Numbered from the stretch's first letter, positions 40,401-55,224 are shown. The stretch is DNA of 64,000 nucleotides from Snodgrassella alvi (GCF_040741455.2 NZ_CP160328.2:1739701-1803700); one strand, 5' to 3'. The notes: generated from the sequence alone by a model not told the origin. Made by a program: numbers and translations.

Positions 40401-40432
40401 AAGACTTTCAGCATGCCTGAAAGTCTTTTTTT
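40401..40432 (+). terminator. Rho-independent terminator of topA
   Basis: Perfect 11-bp stem AAGACTTTCAG / CTGAAAGTCTT with a 5-base loop and a run of seven T. It precedes rsmD by only 17 bases, so rsmD needs its own start or readthrough. Confidence 0.92.
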
Positions 40433-40448
40433 ACCGGAAAAAACTGAC

Positions 40449-41021
40449 ATGGCCAGAATACTTCAGCAGCATCGCAATCAGGTACGCATTATTGGCGGTA
40501 CCCATCGAGGCCGTAAAATAACATTTCCGACCGCCGAAGGTCTGCGTCCGACGGCAGATAGCGTGCGCGAACGTCTGTTTAATTGGCTGGGGCAAGACTT
40601 AACAGGTATGGCAGTACTGGATCTATTTGCCGGTAGTGGCGTAATGGGATTGGAAGCAGCTTCAAGAAGGGCTAAAACCGTTACGCTTATAGAAAAAAAT
40701 CGTCTGGTGGCACAGGCAATAAAAAATAACCTTCAACAATTGAATTTCAATCAGGTAGAACTTATTTATACAGATGCACAGAATTTTCTCGCAACCAACA
40801 GCCGGCAGTTTGACATAATATTTCTCGATCCGCCTTACCAATGGCAGCAGTGGCCAGACCTTATGCAGGCCCTTGTCCCGCATCTGAGACCTCAAGCACA
40901 TATCTATCTTGAAAGTAATACATTACCAACGCTGCCAAATGGGTGGCAGATACTGCGAGAGGGTAAATCAGGAATAAGTCGTTTTGAATTATTAACTTAC
41001 TGTAAACCAGAAGCACCCTGA
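40449..41021 (+). CDS. rsmD: 16S rRNA (guanine966-N2)-methyltransferase RsmD
   Basis: Methylates G966 of 16S rRNA using S-adenosylmethionine. I choose ATG 40449 (190 residues). The longer frame from 40413 begins inside the topA terminator hairpin and is unlikely. RIIGGTHRGRKITFP is the family N-terminus, VLDLFAGSGVMGLEA the SAM-binding motif, and FLDPPY the catalytic motif (D127). Confidence 0.93.
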   Translation: MARILQQHRNQVRIIGGTHRGRKITFPTAEGLRPTADSVRERLFNWLGQDLTGMAVLDLFAGSGVMGLEAASRRAKTVTLIEKNRLVAQAIKNNLQQLNFNQVELIYTDAQNFLATNSRQFDIIFLDPPYQWQQWPDLMQALVPHLRPQAHIYLESNTLPTLPNGWQILREGKSGISRFELLTYCKPEAP

Positions 41022-41100
41022 TTAACAGACACTCAATAGGATACACACAAAATAATGGTATAATCCGCGCCCAACGGTTTTGAGTAAAATTTAACGATAA

Positions 41101-41364
<264 letters not shown>

Positions 41365-41434
41365 AACGACACAGGCTGAAGTGTATTTGAAACAGTTAAT
41401 TACTCTTTTAAGTAAAAAAAATTGCTTAAGAAGC

Positions 41435-41463
41435 TTGACGAAGATACAAATCAACATTATCAT
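41435..41463 (+). promoter_or_regulatory. Promoter of the tRNA-Tyr/Gly/Thr-tuf operon
   Basis: -35 TTGACG (41435-41440), 17-base spacer, -10 TATCAT (41458-41463), 13 bases before tRNA-Tyr. The -35 is identical to that of the other tRNA operon. Confidence 0.78.
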
Positions 41464-41476
41464 GCCGTTCTCTTTT

Positions 41477-41560
41477 GGAGGGATTCCCGAGCGGCCAAAG
41501 GGGGCAGACTGTAAATCTGTTGCGAAAGCTTCGAAGGTTCGAATCCTTCTCCCTCCACCA
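41477..41560 (+). tRNA. tRNA-Tyr (anticodon GUA)
   Basis: Long variable arm (class II tRNA), acceptor GGAGGGA / TCCCTCC, anticodon loop CTGTAAA with GTA, T loop TTCGAAT, CCA encoded. First gene of the tRNA-tuf operon. Confidence 0.97.
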
Positions 41561-41599
41561 AATTCCAGTCTTACTTGGAGTAGTTTTTTAAGTAAGTAT

Positions 41600-41673
41600 G
41601 CGGGTGTAGCTCAATGGTAGAGCAGAAGCCTTCCAAGCTTACGGTGAGGGTTCGATTCCCTTCACCCGCTCCA
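41600..41673 (+). tRNA. tRNA-Gly (anticodon UCC)
   Basis: Acceptor GCGGGTG / CACCCGC, anticodon loop CTTCCAA with TCC, T loop TTCGATT, discriminator T, CCA encoded. Confidence 0.96.
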
Positions 41674-41697
41674 TATTAAGTAAATACCTACCGTAAT

Positions 41698-41772
41698 GCC
41701 CATGTAGCTCAGGGGTAGAGCACTCCCTTGGTAAGGGAGAGGCCGACAGTTCAATTCTGTCCATGGGCACCA
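41698..41772 (+). tRNA. tRNA-Thr (anticodon GGU)
   Basis: Acceptor GCCCATG / CATGGGC, anticodon stem CTCCC/GGGAG with loop TTGGTAA (GGT), T loop TTCAATT, CCA encoded. It lies 42 bases before tuf, an arrangement like thrU-tyrU-glyT-thrT-tufB of E. coli. Confidence 0.96.
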
Positions 41773-41814
41773 CCTAAATTGATAAACCTAATCATCTTTA
41801 GATAGGAAGTAGCC

Positions 41815-43005
41815 ATGGCTAAAGAAAAATTCGAGCGGAGTAAACCGCACGTAAACGTTGGCACCATCGGTCACGTTGACCATGGTAAAACCACATTGAC
41901 CGCTGCAATCTGTACCATTCTGTCCAAAAAATTTGGTGGTGCAGCGAAAGCATACGATCAGATTGACAATGCCCCAGAAGAAAAAGCCCGTGGTATTACT
42001 ATTAATACATCACACGTAGAATACGAAACCGCAGAGCGTCACTATGCACACGTAGATTGCCCGGGACACGCTGACTATGTGAAAAACATGATTACCGGTG
42101 CTGCACAGATGGACGGCGCCATTCTGGTGGTTTCAGCTGCTGACGGCCCAATGCCGCAAACCCGTGAGCACATTCTGCTGGCTCGTCAGGTAGGTGTACC
42201 ATACATCATCGTTTACATGAACAAATGTGACATGGTAGACGACGAAGAATTGCTGGAACTGGTAGAAATGGAAATCCGTGATCTGCTGTCTAGCTACGAA
42301 TTCCCAGGCGACGATGTTCCGTTGATTAAAGGTTCTGCACTGAAAGCACTGGAAGGTGACCAGTCTGATATTGGTGAAGCTTCTATTATGGCTTTGGCTG
42401 ATGCATTAGACAGCTACATTCCGACACCGGAACGTGCTGTAGACAAACCATTCCTGTTGCCGATTGAAGACGTATTCTCAATTTCAGGTCGTGGTACTGT
42501 GGTTACCGGTCGTGTTGAACGCGGTGTAATCAACGTAGGCGATGAAATTGAAATCGTGGGTCTGAAAGACACCCAGAAAACTACTTGTACCGGTGTGGAA
42601 ATGTTCCGCAAATTGCTGGATCAAGGTCAGGCTGGTGATAACGTAGGTGTATTGTTGCGTGGTACCAAACGTGAAGAAGTAGAACGTGGTCAGGTATTGG
42701 CAAAACCGGGCAGCATCACCCCGCACACCAAATTTAAAGCTGAAGTATACGTATTGAGCAAAGAAGAAGGTGGACGTCATACCCCATTCTTCGCAAACTA
42801 CCGTCCGCAATTCTACTTCCGTACCACTGACGTAACAGGCGCAGTAAGTCTGGCAGAAGGTGTAGAAATGGTAATGCCGGGTGAAAATGTGACCATCGAC
42901 GTAGAGTTGATTCACCCAATCGCAATGGAAGAAGGCTTGCGCTTTGCGATTCGTGAAGGTGGCCGAACAGTTGGTGCCGGTGTGGTTGCTAAAGTTATCG
43001 CTTAA
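41815..43005 (+). CDS. tufB: Elongation factor Tu, first copy (tRNA operon)
   Basis: GTPase that delivers aminoacyl-tRNA to the ribosome. The 396 residues show GHVDHGKTT (19-27), [12 protein letters not shown] and NKCDMVD. It is co-transcribed with tRNA-Tyr/Gly/Thr upstream and tRNA-Trp downstream. The protein is identical to the copy at 58551. The nucleotides I compared are also identical from ATG through stop, while flanks differ at once on both sides. GGAAGT precedes the ATG. Confidence 0.98.
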   Translation: MAKEKFERSKPHVNVGTIGHVDHGKTTLTAAICTILSKKFGGAAKAYDQIDNAPEEKARGITINTSHVEYETAERHYAHVDCPGHADYVKNMITGAAQMDGAILVVSAADGPMPQTREHILLARQVGVPYIIVYMNKCDMVDDEELLELVEMEIRDLLSSYEFPGDDVPLIKGSALKALEGDQSDIGEASIMALADALDSYIPTPERAVDKPFLLPIEDVFSISGRGTVVTGRVERGVINVGDEIEIVGLKDTQKTTCTGVEMFRKLLDQGQAGDNVGVLLRGTKREEVERGQVLAKPGSITPHTKFKAEVYVLSKEEGGRHTPFFANYRPQFYFRTTDVTGAVSLAEGVEMVMPGENVTIDVELIHPIAMEEGLRFAIREGGRTVGAGVVAKVIA

Positions 43006-43013
43006 AGTTTTGT

Positions 43014-43089
43014 AGGCCAGTAGCTCAATTGGTAGAGTATCGGTCTCCAAAACCGAGGGTTGGGGGTTCGAGACCCTCCTGGCCTGCCA
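43014..43089 (+). tRNA. tRNA-Trp (anticodon CCA)
   Basis: Acceptor AGGCCAG / CTGGCCT, anticodon loop CTCCAAA with CCA, T loop TTCGAGA, discriminator G, encoded CCA. It starts 8 bases after the tuf stop, ahead of a terminator and secE, the usual tufB-trpT-secE order. Confidence 0.97.
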
Positions 43090-43096
43090 AAAAACA

Positions 43097-43129
43097 GACT
43101 AATCGGCCATAGGTCGGTTAGTCTTTTTT
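43097..43129 (+). terminator. Rho-independent terminator after tRNA-Trp
   Basis: 12-bp stem GACTAATCGGCC / GGTCGGTTAGTC with two G-U pairs, a 3-base loop and six T. It separates the tRNA-tuf unit from secE-nusG. Confidence 0.88.
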
Positions 43130-43151
43130 GTATTAATAAAAAGGTGGTTGT

Positions 43152-43604
43152 ATGGACAACAAAACATCGAAAGATGTGGGAGCCAAAACCAAAGCACAAT
43201 TAAAAGCTGAAGCTAAGCAACAACAGCAACTGGAAATCAAGCGTAATAAACGTTTTGATTTTCTTAAATACACCTTTTCAGCCATACTGATTGCTGCAGG
43301 TATTCTGGCATTCTATACTTTGGATGCGCAATTACCGCTTTACATTCGTTATTTGTTTCCTTTAATCGGCGTAGTAGCGGCCATTGTAATCGTATTTTTC
43401 TGGAGTACGGGCGGTCGTGAACTGACTGCCTATGTGCGCGATTGTGTGTCAGAAGCCAGAAAAGTAGTATGGCCTGAGCGCAATGAAGCATTGCGCATGA
43501 CCCTGTTTGTACTGATATTTGTAGCTGTCTTGTCTTTATTTATTTGGGGTGTTGACAGCCTGATTTCATGGTTGTTGTTCGACATCTTTATGAAGAGGAG
43601 TTAA
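43152..43604 (+). CDS. secE: Preprotein translocase subunit SecE
   Basis: Inner-membrane subunit stabilising SecY. The 150 residues have a Lys/Gln-rich N-terminal tail of about 35 residues, three membrane segments and the conserved cytoplasmic amphipathic region [20 protein letters not shown]. The three-helix form matches proteobacterial SecE; the tail makes it longer than the E. coli protein (127). nusG starts 2 bases after its stop. Confidence 0.93.
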   Translation: MDNKTSKDVGAKTKAQLKAEAKQQQQLEIKRNKRFDFLKYTFSAILIAAGILAFYTLDAQLPLYIRYLFPLIGVVAAIVIVFFWSTGGRELTAYVRDCVSEARKVVWPERNEALRMTLFVLIFVAVLSLFIWGVDSLISWLLFDIFMKRS

Positions 43605-43606
43605 AC

Positions 43607-44140
43607 ATGGCAAAACAGTGGTATGTAGTACACGCTTATTCCGGTTTTGAAAAAAATGTTCAGAAAACCCTGAAAGAACGGATAGAACGTGAAGGAATGG
43701 GTGATTATTTTGGTCAGATACTGGTGCCGGTTGAAGAGGTAGTAGATATAAAAAATGGGCGCCGCAGTATTACTGAGCGTAAATTTTTCCCTGGTTACGT
43801 TCTGGTCGAAATGGACATGACTGATGCTTCGTGGCATCTGGTTAAAAATACCCCGCGCGTTACTGGATTTATTGGTGGTACCGCTAATAAACCTTTGCCT
43901 ATATCTGCTCGCGAAGTTGATGCTATTCTCCATCAGGTACAAAGTGGTGTAGAAAAACCGAAGCCTAAAGTTTTATTTGATGTGGGTCAGCAGGTACGCG
44001 TCAATGAAGGTCCATTTAAAGACTTTAATGGTGTCGTCGAAGAAGTTAATTACGAACGCAATAAATTGCGCGTTGCTGTACAGATATTCGGTCGTGAAAC
44101 ACCAGTAGAATTGGAATTTTCTCAAGTAGAAAAAATTTAA
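43607..44140 (+). CDS. nusG: Transcription termination/antitermination factor NusG
   Basis: Binds RNA polymerase, Rho and ribosomal S10, coupling transcription to translation. I take ATG 43607 (177 residues), preceded by GAGGAG; the frame extends upstream inside secE. N-terminal NGN domain begins [18 protein letters not shown], and the KOW motif lies in [18 protein letters not shown]. Coupled to secE. Confidence 0.96.
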   Translation: MAKQWYVVHAYSGFEKNVQKTLKERIEREGMGDYFGQILVPVEEVVDIKNGRRSITERKFFPGYVLVEMDMTDASWHLVKNTPRVTGFIGGTANKPLPISAREVDAILHQVQSGVEKPKPKVLFDVGQQVRVNEGPFKDFNGVVEEVNYERNKLRVAVQIFGRETPVELEFSQVEKI

Positions 44141-44172
44141 CTGTAAAAAATACAACACGAATAAACCTGTGC

Positions 44173-44201
44173 TTGTAAGGGAAAGAAATTTTCTTTATAA
44201 T
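44173..44201 (+). promoter_or_regulatory. Probable promoter of rplK-rplA
   Basis: -35 TTGTAA (44173-44178), 17-base spacer, consensus -10 TATAAT (44196-44201), 65 bases before the rplK start. This is the position of the E. coli L11 promoter. Confidence 0.75.
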
Positions 44202-44266
44202 CACGGGTCTTGCTTTTGGGGAGCAGTATTAACTGCGTCATACCCGTTTATTTGGAGTTTAAACAA

Positions 44267-44698
44267 GTGGCAAAAAAAATTGTAGGCTACATCAAACTGC
44301 AGATTCCTGCAGGTAAAGCCAATCCATCTCCTCCGGTTGGCCCGGCTTTGGGTCAGCGCGGCCTGAATATCATGGAATTCTGTAAAGCATTCAATGCAGC
44401 TACGCAGAATGTAGAACCTGGCTTGCCGGTTCCGGTAGTGATTACTGCTTTTGCAGATAAATCATTTACCTTCGTGATGAAAACTCCTCCAGCATCTATT
44501 TTGCTGAAAAAAGCAGCTGGATTGCAAAAAGGCAGCTCTAACCCACTAACACAAAAAGTGGGTAAGGTAACTCGTGCTCAGCTGGAAGAAATTGCTAAGG
44601 CTAAAGAGCCTGATTTAACTGCTGCTGATTTGGACGCAGCGGTACGCACCATCGCCGGTAGCGCCCGTTCAATGGGTTTAGATGTGGAGGGTGTGTAA
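44267..44698 (+). CDS. rplK: 50S ribosomal protein L11
   Basis: Part of the GTPase-associated centre; needed for RelA activation. Start is GTG 44267 (143 residues), preceded by TGGAG and matching the family N-terminus [20 protein letters not shown]; the ORF extends further upstream without support. [19 protein letters not shown] is the conserved region. It abuts rplA with no gap. Confidence 0.96.
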   Translation: MAKKIVGYIKLQIPAGKANPSPPVGPALGQRGLNIMEFCKAFNAATQNVEPGLPVPVVITAFADKSFTFVMKTPPASILLKKAAGLQKGSSNPLTQKVGKVTRAQLEEIAKAKEPDLTAADLDAAVRTIAGSARSMGLDVEGV

Positions 44699-45394
44699 AT
44701 GGCTAAACTTTCTAAACGTATGCAAGCTATCCGCGCTGCTGTAGAAACAAACAAATTGTACGCCATTGATGAGGCATTGAATCTGGTAAAAGCCAATGCT
44801 ACTGCTAAATTTGATGAATCTATTGATGTATCCTTTAATCTGGGCGTGGATGCACGTAAATCTGATCAGGTAATCCGTGGTTCAGTGGTATTACCTAAAG
44901 GTACCGGTAAAACCGTGCGTGTTGCGGTGTTTACTCAAGGTGCTAATGCTGAAGCAGCTAAGGCAGCTGGTGCTGACGTAGTAGGCTTTGATGATCTGGC
45001 TGCTGAAGTTAAAGCGGGTAATCTGAATTTTGATGTGGTAATTGCTTCACCAGATGCCATGCGTGTAGTTGGTCAGCTGGGTACCATTCTAGGTCCGCGT
45101 GGCCTGATGCCGAATCCTAAAGTAGGTACTGTTACCCCGAATGTGGCCGAAGCAGTGAAAAATGCTAAAGCTGGTCAGGTGCAGTATCGTACCGACAAAG
45201 CAGGTATTGTGCATGCTACTATTGGACGTGCTTCTTTCGAAGCTGCTGATTTGCGTGAAAACTTTAATGCATTGCTAGATGCTATTGTAAAAGCTAAACC
45301 AGCAGCAGCTAAAGGTCAATATCTGCGTAAAATTGCAGTTTCTAGCACTATGGGTGCTGGCCTGCGTGTTGACAGTGCTTCTGTAACTAATTAA
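44699..45394 (+). CDS. rplA: 50S ribosomal protein L1
   Basis: Forms the mobile L1 stalk and, in E. coli, represses its own operon by binding the leader. 231 residues, normal length, with the conserved [22 protein letters not shown] follows the rplK stop directly. Confidence 0.97.
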   Translation: MAKLSKRMQAIRAAVETNKLYAIDEALNLVKANATAKFDESIDVSFNLGVDARKSDQVIRGSVVLPKGTGKTVRVAVFTQGANAEAAKAAGADVVGFDDLAAEVKAGNLNFDVVIASPDAMRVVGQLGTILGPRGLMPNPKVGTVTPNVAEAVKNAKAGQVQYRTDKAGIVHATIGRASFEAADLRENFNALLDAIVKAKPAAAKGQYLRKIAVSSTMGAGLRVDSASVTN

Positions 45395-45413
45395 GCAGTA
45401 AATATATATTATT

Positions 45414-45440
45414 GGCAGTCTGAATCAATTTTAGGCTGCC
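45414..45440 (+). terminator. Hairpin after rplA, possible attenuator
   Basis: Stem GGCAGTCT / AGGCTGCC (one G-U) with an 11-base loop, 19 bases past rplA. No T-run follows, so partial termination or mRNA processing is as likely. The first arm contains GGCAGTCTGAA, close to an uptake sequence. Confidence 0.45.
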
Positions 45441-45449
45441 ATCTAAATT

Positions 45450-45474
45450 CATATAAATGGTATGCATTTATATG
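45450..45474 (+). repeat. Perfect 10-bp inverted repeat between rplA and the L10 leader
   Basis: CATATAAATG, five bases, CATTTATATG. It could form an RNA hairpin or be a protein site at the rplJ promoter. No known family is recognised. Confidence 0.6.
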
Positions 45475-45499
45475 TCGGGCTACTTAGAAATAAGTAGAT

Positions 45500-45645
45500 G
45501 TCCAAGACCGTAGGGAATCTGTGCAAATTGTATAGATTTTAAAAATGTACCCTACGCAGACGGTAGTCCCAGATAATCTTAAGTAAGTGTGCTTACGGAT
45601 GTCTTTTTGGGTTGCCGCGCTGGGTGGAGTAATACGTGTATTACT
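45500..45645 (+). ncRNA. Ribosomal protein L10 leader (rplJ mRNA autoregulatory element)
   Basis: The 5' untranslated region of rplJL. AGACCGTAGGG (45505-45515) pairs with CCCTACG (45550-45556), followed by CAGACGGTAG and TCCCAGATAATC, the arrangement of the L10-leader RNA bound by L10-(L7/L12). Further hairpins lie downstream (GAGTAATAC/GTATTACTC at 45627-45646). Boundaries are approximate. It should give feedback control on rplJ translation. Confidence 0.8.
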
Positions 45646-45672
45646 CTGTTTAAAAACAGTGGGAGGTAGACC

Positions 45673-46173
45673 TTGAGTCTCAATATTGAAACCAAGCAAG
45701 CAGCCGTAGCCGAAATCGTAGCAGCCATTGCTAACGCTCAAACTATGGTTATTGCCGAGTATCGTGGTATCAGTGTTGCCAGCATGACCGAACTGCGTGC
45801 CAATGCCCGTAAAGCAGGTGTATATCTGCATGTATTGAAAAATACATTGGCTCGTCGCGCTGTTGAAGGTACTTCATTTGCCGGATTAGCTGACCAGATG
45901 GTTGGTCCGTTGGTTTATGCGGTTTCTGAAGACCCGGTAGCTGCTGCAAAAGTACTGCACCAGTTCTCAAAAAAAGATGAAAAAATCGTATTGAAAGCAG
46001 GTTCATATAATGGTGACTTGCTGGACGTTGCTCAGGTAGCAGAGCTTGCTTCTATACCGAGCCGCGACGAATTGCTGGCCAAATTGCTGGGTATTATGCA
46101 AGCACCTGTTTCTGGCTTTGCCCGTGCACTGGCTGCTTTGGCCGAGAAAAAAGCCGGCGAAGAAGCTGCATAA
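45673..46173 (+). CDS. rplJ: 50S ribosomal protein L10
   Basis: Base of the L7/L12 stalk. Start is TTG 45673 (166 residues), with GGGAGG six bases ahead; the family N-terminus [14 protein letters not shown] begins there and no ATG is available. [18 protein letters not shown] and [15 protein letters not shown] are conserved. The rare TTG start together with a strong ribosome site next to hairpins fits tight autoregulation through the L10 leader. Confidence 0.95.
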   Translation: MSLNIETKQAAVAEIVAAIANAQTMVIAEYRGISVASMTELRANARKAGVYLHVLKNTLARRAVEGTSFAGLADQMVGPLVYAVSEDPVAAAKVLHQFSKKDEKIVLKAGSYNGDLLDVAQVAELASIPSRDELLAKLLGIMQAPVSGFARALAALAEKKAGEEAA

Positions 46174-46227
46174 TTTTCATCCTCTATATATTTAAATTTA
46201 CATTCTCAATTATTGGAGTTTAATAGC

Positions 46228-46602
46228 ATGGCTATTACTAAAGAAGACATCCTGGAAGCAGTTGGTAACCTGACCGTAATGGAATTGAACGACCTGGTTA
46301 AAGCTTTTGAAGAAAAATTTGGTGTATCTGCAGCTGCTTTGGCTGTTGCTGGTGGCGGTGCTGCCGGTGGTGCTGCTGCCGCTGAAGAAAAAACTGAATT
46401 TGATGTAGTATTGACTTCTGCTGGTGCACAAAAAGTTGGCGTGATTAAAGTGGTTCGTGCCATCACTGGCTTGGGTCTGAAGGAAGCTAAAGACTTGGTA
46501 GATGGCGCACCTAAAACCCTTAAAGAAGGTGTATCTCAGGCTGAAGCTGACGATATCAAAAAACAACTGGAAGAAGCCGGCGCTTCTGTCGAAATTAAGT
46601 AA
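46228..46602 (+). CDS. rplL: 50S ribosomal protein L7/L12
   Basis: Stalk protein recruiting translational GTPases, present in several copies per ribosome. ATG 46228 (124 residues) with TGGAG upstream. N-terminal dimer domain, Ala/Gly-rich hinge ([14 protein letters not shown]), C-terminal domain [20 protein letters not shown]. Followed by a perfect hairpin before rpoB. Confidence 0.97.
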   Translation: MAITKEDILEAVGNLTVMELNDLVKAFEEKFGVSAAALAVAGGGAAGGAAAAEEKTEFDVVLTSAGAQKVGVIKVVRAITGLGLKEAKDLVDGAPKTLKEGVSQAEADDIKKQLEEAGASVEIK

Positions 46603-46618
46603 TTTCAGTTGTGCTTTA

Positions 46619-46646
46619 CAGGCTGGTAGCTTAGGCTACCAGCCTG
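46619..46646 (+). terminator. rplL-rpoB intercistronic hairpin (attenuator or processing site)
   Basis: Perfect 12-bp stem CAGGCTGGTAGC / GCTACCAGCCTG with a 4-base loop, 16 bases after rplL. A short CTTTCGCTTG follows instead of a long T-run. E. coli has a partial terminator and RNase III site at this junction, lowering rpoBC relative to rplL; the same role is likely here. Confidence 0.75.
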
Positions 46647-46789
46647 CTTTCGCTTGTCTACCTAAAGTGAAATTTTATAAATATTTACATAAATAGCCAT
46701 TATTTACTTAATTTTACCTTGTTAGTTTGGCTAATTGCCTGAGTATTTATAAAACCTTACTTGCCAAACCTCCCTACTGGAGACTGTTC

Positions 46790-49700
46790 ATGTCCTACTC
46801 TTTTACTGAAAAAAAACGCATCCGTAAAAGCTTTGCCAAACGCGCCAATGTATTGGAAGTGCCGTTTTTATTGGCTACGCAGTTGGATTCTTATACACAG
46901 TTTTTGCAGATGGAAACGCCTTTTGACCAACGCGCCGACATGGGTCTTCAGGCGGCATTCCAGTCTATTTTTCCGATTATCAGTCATAACGGTTACGCAC
47001 GTCTTGAATTCACGCATTATGTTTTAGGCGAGCCATTATTTGATATTCCTGAATGTCAATTACGCGGTATTACCTATGCTGCTCCATTACGAGCTCGTAT
47101 CCGTCTAGTTATCTTGGACAAAGAGTCATCTAAACCGAATGTCGTAAAAGAAGTACGTGAAAATGAAGTTTACATGGGTGAAATACCATTGATGACACCG
47201 AGTGGTTCGTTCATCATCAATGGTACTGAGCGTGTGATTGTGTCACAGTTGCACCGTTCGCCTGGGGTATTCTTTGAGCACGATCGTGGTAAATCACATT
47301 CGTCTGGTAAGTTGCTGTTTTCAGCTCGAATTATTCCTTACCGTGGTTCATGGTTAGATTTTGAATTCGATCCAAAAGACCTGCTGTATTTCCGTATCGA
47401 CCGTCGTCGCAAGATGCCGGTAACGATTTTGCTTAAAGCATTGGGTTTCACGCCAGAACAGATTCTAAACATGTTCTATGATCGTGAAAGCTACCATTTG
47501 TCTAAAGATGGCGTGCATACTAATCTGATTCCATCTCGTCTAAAAGGTGAAACTGCTAAATTTGATTTAGTCGACAAAGATGGCAAAGTGTTGGTGCAGA
47601 AAGGCAAACGCATCAATGCTAAAAATATTCGTGATATTGTTGCCGCTGATATTAAATGGTTAGAAGTTGAACCAGAAAGCCTGATAGGTAAGGTGCTGGC
47701 TACAGATGTCATCGTGCCGGATACTGGAGAAGTGCTAGCCAAAACCAACGATGAAATCACTGAAGAATTACTGGCTCAGTTTGATATTCAGGGAGTTAAA
47801 GAAATTTCTACTCTCTATATCAATGATCTGGATCAGGGTGGCTATGTATCCAATACTCTGCGCACCGATGAAACCGATGGGCAGCAGGCTGCACGCATTG
47901 CCATTTACCGCATGATGCGGCCTGGTGAGCCACCAACCGAAGATGCCGTTGAAGCATTATTTAATCGTTTGTTCTTCAACGAAGACAGTTATGACCTATC
48001 TCGTGTCGGCCGGATGAAATTCAATACTCGTACTTATCAGCAGAAACTGCTGGAAGCACAACAAGAATCTTGGTATGGCCGTCTGATGACACAGACTTTT
48101 GCTGACGCCGATAAAGAAGGCAATCATGTGCTGACTATTCCGGATATCGTGTCAGTCATTGCTACGTTGGTTGAACTGCGCAATGGTCATGGTGAAGTCG
48201 ATGATATCGATCATCTGGGTAATCGTCGTGTGCGCTCCGTTGGCGAGCTGGCCGAAAATCAGTTTCGCAGTGGTCTGTCACGTGTAGAACGAGCTGTAAA
48301 AGAGCGTTTGAATCAGGCTGAATCCGAAAATCTGATGCCGCACGATTTGATTAACGCTAAGCCTGTATCTGCTGCGATAAAAGAATTTTTTGGATCCAGC
48401 CAGTTATCCCAGTTTATGGATCAGACCAATCCACTTTCTGAAATTACGCATAAGCGTCGTGTTTCTGCGCTGGGTCCGGGTGGTCTGACGCGTGAACGTG
48501 CCGGCTTTGAAGTACGTGACGTACATCCGACTCATTATGGTCGCGTGTGTCCGATTGAAACACCGGAAGGGCCGAACATTGGCTTGATTAACTCTCTGGC
48601 TGTCTATGCGCGTACCAATAAATATGGCTTCTTGGAAACCCCTTACCGTCGTGTTGTGGATGGTAAAGTAACCAATGATATTGACTACCTGTCTGCTATC
48701 GAAGAAGGTCGTTTTGTTATTGCTCAGGCCAATGCTGATTTGGATAATGAAGGACGCATTATTGGTGATCTGGTTACCTGTCGTGAAAAAGGTGAAACCA
48801 TTATGGCTACCCCTGACCGCGTGCAATATATGGACGTGGCAACAGGGCAGGTAGTTTCCGTGGCAGCTTCATTGATTCCATTCTTGGAGCACGATGACGC
48901 GAACCGTGCCTTGATGGGTGCCAACATGCAACGTCAGGCTGTTCCTTGTCTGCGTGCAGAAAAACCACTAGTAGGTACCGGTATTGAGCGTTCTGTTGCG
49001 ATTGACAGTGCGACTGCCATTGCCGCTAGCCGTGGTGGTGTCGTTGAATATGTTGATGCCAACCGTGTAGTAGTACGCGTTAACGACGATGAAGCCACTG
49101 CTGGTGAAGTGGGTGTGGATATTTACAATCTGGTGAAATTCACTCGTTCTAACCAGTCAACCAACATTAACCAGCGTCCGGCCGTACAAAAAGGTGACGT
49201 GATTGCCCGTGGTGATGTGATTGCCGACGGGGCATCAACCGATTTGGGCGAATTGGCACTGGGTCAGAACATGACCATCGCCTTCATGCCATGGAATGGT
49301 TACAACTATGAAGACTCAATTCTGATTTCAGAACGAGTGGTTGCAGGTGATCGTTATACCTCTATCCACATTGAAGAATTGAATGTGGTATCACGTGACA
49401 CCAAGCTGGGGGCGGAAGAAATTACCCGTGATATTCCGAATTTATCCGAACGTATGCAGAATCGTCTGGATGAATCCGGTATTGTGTATATCGGTGCTGA
49501 AGTTGAAGCTGGTGACGTACTGGTGGGTAAAGTGACGCCTAAAGGTGAAACTCAGCTAACGCCAGAAGAAAAACTGCTGCGTGCTATTTTTGGTGAAAAA
49601 GCCAGTGATGTTAAAGATACTTCGCTGCGTATGCCTACCGGTATGAGCGGTACCGTGATTGACGTGCAGGTATTTACCCGTGAAGGCATTGAACGCGACA

Positions 49701-50971
49701 AACGTGCTAAAGCCATTATTGATGCAGAGCTAAAACGCTATCGCCAGAACCTGACTGACCAGTTGCGTATTTTCAATGACGATGCTTTTGACCGTATCGA
49801 ACGCTTAATTTTGGGTCAGAAAGTAAATGGTGGTCCGCTGAAGCTGGCTAAAGGTAGTGAAGTGACTAAAGACTACCTAGCCTCATTGCCTAGTCGCCAT
49901 GACTGGTTTGATATTCGCCTGAGTGATGAAAGCATTGCCAAGCAAGTGGAACTGATTAAAGAAAGTTTACAAGCTAAACATGAAGAATCAGACGCTCAGT
50001 ACGAAATCAAGAAGAAAAAACTGACTCAGGGCGATGAACTGCAGCCGGGCGTACAGAAGATGGTTAAAGTCTTTATCGCCATCAAACGCCGCCTAAAAGC
50101 CGGTGACAAAATGGCCGGTCGTCACGGTAATAAAGGTGTGGTATCTCGCATTCTGCCAGTTGAAGACATGCCGTATATGGCTGACGGCCGTTCTGTGGAC
50201 ATTGTACTGAATCCACTGGGTGTGCCAAGCCGTATGAACATTGGTCAGATTCTGGAAGTGCATTTAGGTTGGGCTGCCAAAGGTATTGGTGAACGCATCG
50301 ACCGCATGCTGACCGAAAAACGTGCTGCTGATGAAGTTCGTGCTTTCCTTGAGAAGGTATACAACAGCAGTGGTAAGAAAGAAGATTTGTCTCAGTTTAA
50401 TGATGAAGAAATCATCAATCTGGCTCAACATCTGCGTAAAGGGATGACTGTAGCCACCCCAGTATTTGATGGTGCGGAAGAATCCGAAATCAAAAACATG
50501 TTGGCACTGGCCTATCCTGAAGACGATCCGGAAATCCAGAAACTGGGCTTTAACGATACCCGCACGCAGATGACCCTGTACGATGGTCGTACTGGTGAAG
50601 CTTTTGACCGTAAGGTCACCGTGGGTGTGATGCATTACCTCAAACTGCACCATTTGGTGGATGAAAAAATGCATGCCCGTTCAACTGGTCCGTACAGTCT
50701 GGTGACACAACAGCCGCTGGGTGGTAAAGCTCAGTTTGGTGGTCAGCGTTTTGGTGAGATGGAGGTATGGGCACTGGAAGCTTATGGTGCCGCTTATACC
50801 CTGCAGGAAATGTTGACTGTGAAATCAGATGACGTAAACGGTCGCACCAAAATGTACGAAAACATTGTTAAAGGCGAATACAAAATCGATGCCGGTATGC
50901 CGGAATCTTTCAATGTGTTGTTGAAGGAAATTCGCTCTTTGGGCTTGGATATGGATTTGGAACGTTATTAA
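46790..50971 (+). CDS. rpoB: RNA polymerase beta subunit
   Basis: Catalytic subunit of RNA polymerase. I take ATG 46790 (1393 residues), preceded by TGGAG; the frame is open 21 codons upstream. N-terminus [17 protein letters not shown] is typical. The rifampicin region reads [19 protein letters not shown] and [14 protein letters not shown], wild-type in form. [12 protein letters not shown] is near the active centre. Length fits betaproteobacteria. Confidence 0.98.
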   Translation: MSYSFTEKKRIRKSFAKRANVLEVPFLLATQLDSYTQFLQMETPFDQRADMGLQAAFQSIFPIISHNGYARLEFTHYVLGEPLFDIPECQLRGITYAAPLRARIRLVILDKESSKPNVVKEVRENEVYMGEIPLMTPSGSFIINGTERVIVSQLHRSPGVFFEHDRGKSHSSGKLLFSARIIPYRGSWLDFEFDPKDLLYFRIDRRRKMPVTILLKALGFTPEQILNMFYDRESYHLSKDGVHTNLIPSRLKGETAKFDLVDKDGKVLVQKGKRINAKNIRDIVAADIKWLEVEPESLIGKVLATDVIVPDTGEVLAKTNDEITEELLAQFDIQGVKEISTLYINDLDQGGYVSNTLRTDETDGQQAARIAIYRMMRPGEPPTEDAVEALFNRLFFNEDSYDLSRVGRMKFNTRTYQQKLLEAQQESWYGRLMTQTFADADKEGNHVLTIPDIVSVIATLVELRNGHGEVDDIDHLGNRRVRSVGELAENQFRSGLSRVERAVKERLNQAESENLMPHDLINAKPVSAAIKEFFGSSQLSQFMDQTNPLSEITHKRRVSALGPGGLTRERAGFEVRDVHPTHYGRVCPIETPEGPNIGLINSLAVYARTNKYGFLETPYRRVVDGKVTNDIDYLSAIEEGRFVIAQANADLDNEGRIIGDLVTCREKGETIMATPDRVQYMDVATGQVVSVAASLIPFLEHDDANRALMGANMQRQAVPCLRAEKPLVGTGIERSVAIDSATAIAASRGGVVEYVDANRVVVRVNDDEATAGEVGVDIYNLVKFTRSNQSTNINQRPAVQKGDVIARGDVIADGASTDLGELALGQNMTIAFMPWNGYNYEDSILISERVVAGDRYTSIHIEELNVVSRDTKLGAEEITRDIPNLSERMQNRLDESGIVYIGAEVEAGDVLVGKVTPKGETQLTPEEKLLRAIFGEKASDVKDTSLRMPTGMSGTVIDVQVFTREGIERDKRAKAIIDAELKRYRQNLTDQLRIFNDDAFDRIERLILGQKVNGGPLKLAKGSEVTKDYLASLPSRHDWFDIRLSDESIAKQVELIKESLQAKHEESDAQYEIKKKKLTQGDELQPGVQKMVKVFIAIKRRLKAGDKMAGRHGNKGVVSRILPVEDMPYMADGRSVDIVLNPLGVPSRMNIGQILEVHLGWAAKGIGERIDRMLTEKRAADEVRAFLEKVYNSSGKKEDLSQFNDEEIINLAQHLRKGMTVATPVFDGAEESEIKNMLALAYPEDDPEIQKLGFNDTRTQMTLYDGRTGEAFDRKVTVGVMHYLKLHHLVDEKMHARSTGPYSLVTQQPLGGKAQFGGQRFGEMEVWALEAYGAAYTLQEMLTVKSDDVNGRTKMYENIVKGEYKIDAGMPESFNVLLKEIRSLGLDMDLERY

Positions 50972-50982
50972 CCGACACCGGT

Positions 50983-51009
50983 CGCATGCAGTAGCTGCTA
51001 CTGCATGCG
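50983..51009 (+). repeat. Perfect 13-bp inverted repeat between rpoB and rpoC
   Basis: CGCATGCAGTAGC, one T, GCTACTGCATGCG fills the centre of the 56-base gap. As RNA it folds to a GC-rich hairpin just 13 bases before the rpoC ribosome site region. No T-run follows, so processing or translational tuning is more likely than termination. Confidence 0.8.
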
Positions 51010-51027
51010 GCATCGTCAGGAGCAAAT

Positions 51028-55203
<4,176 letters not shown>

Positions 55204-55224
55204 CCAAAATTGCTGCTGAAAGCT

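Noticed and set aside
40413-40448. Upstream rsmD start at 40413
   Set aside because: The codon lies inside the topA terminator hairpin and the extra residues lack homology.
42484-43050. Long minus-strand open frames inside both tuf genes and in rpoB/rpoC
   Set aside because: They are mirror frames of highly codon-biased genes, without ribosome sites or plausible products.
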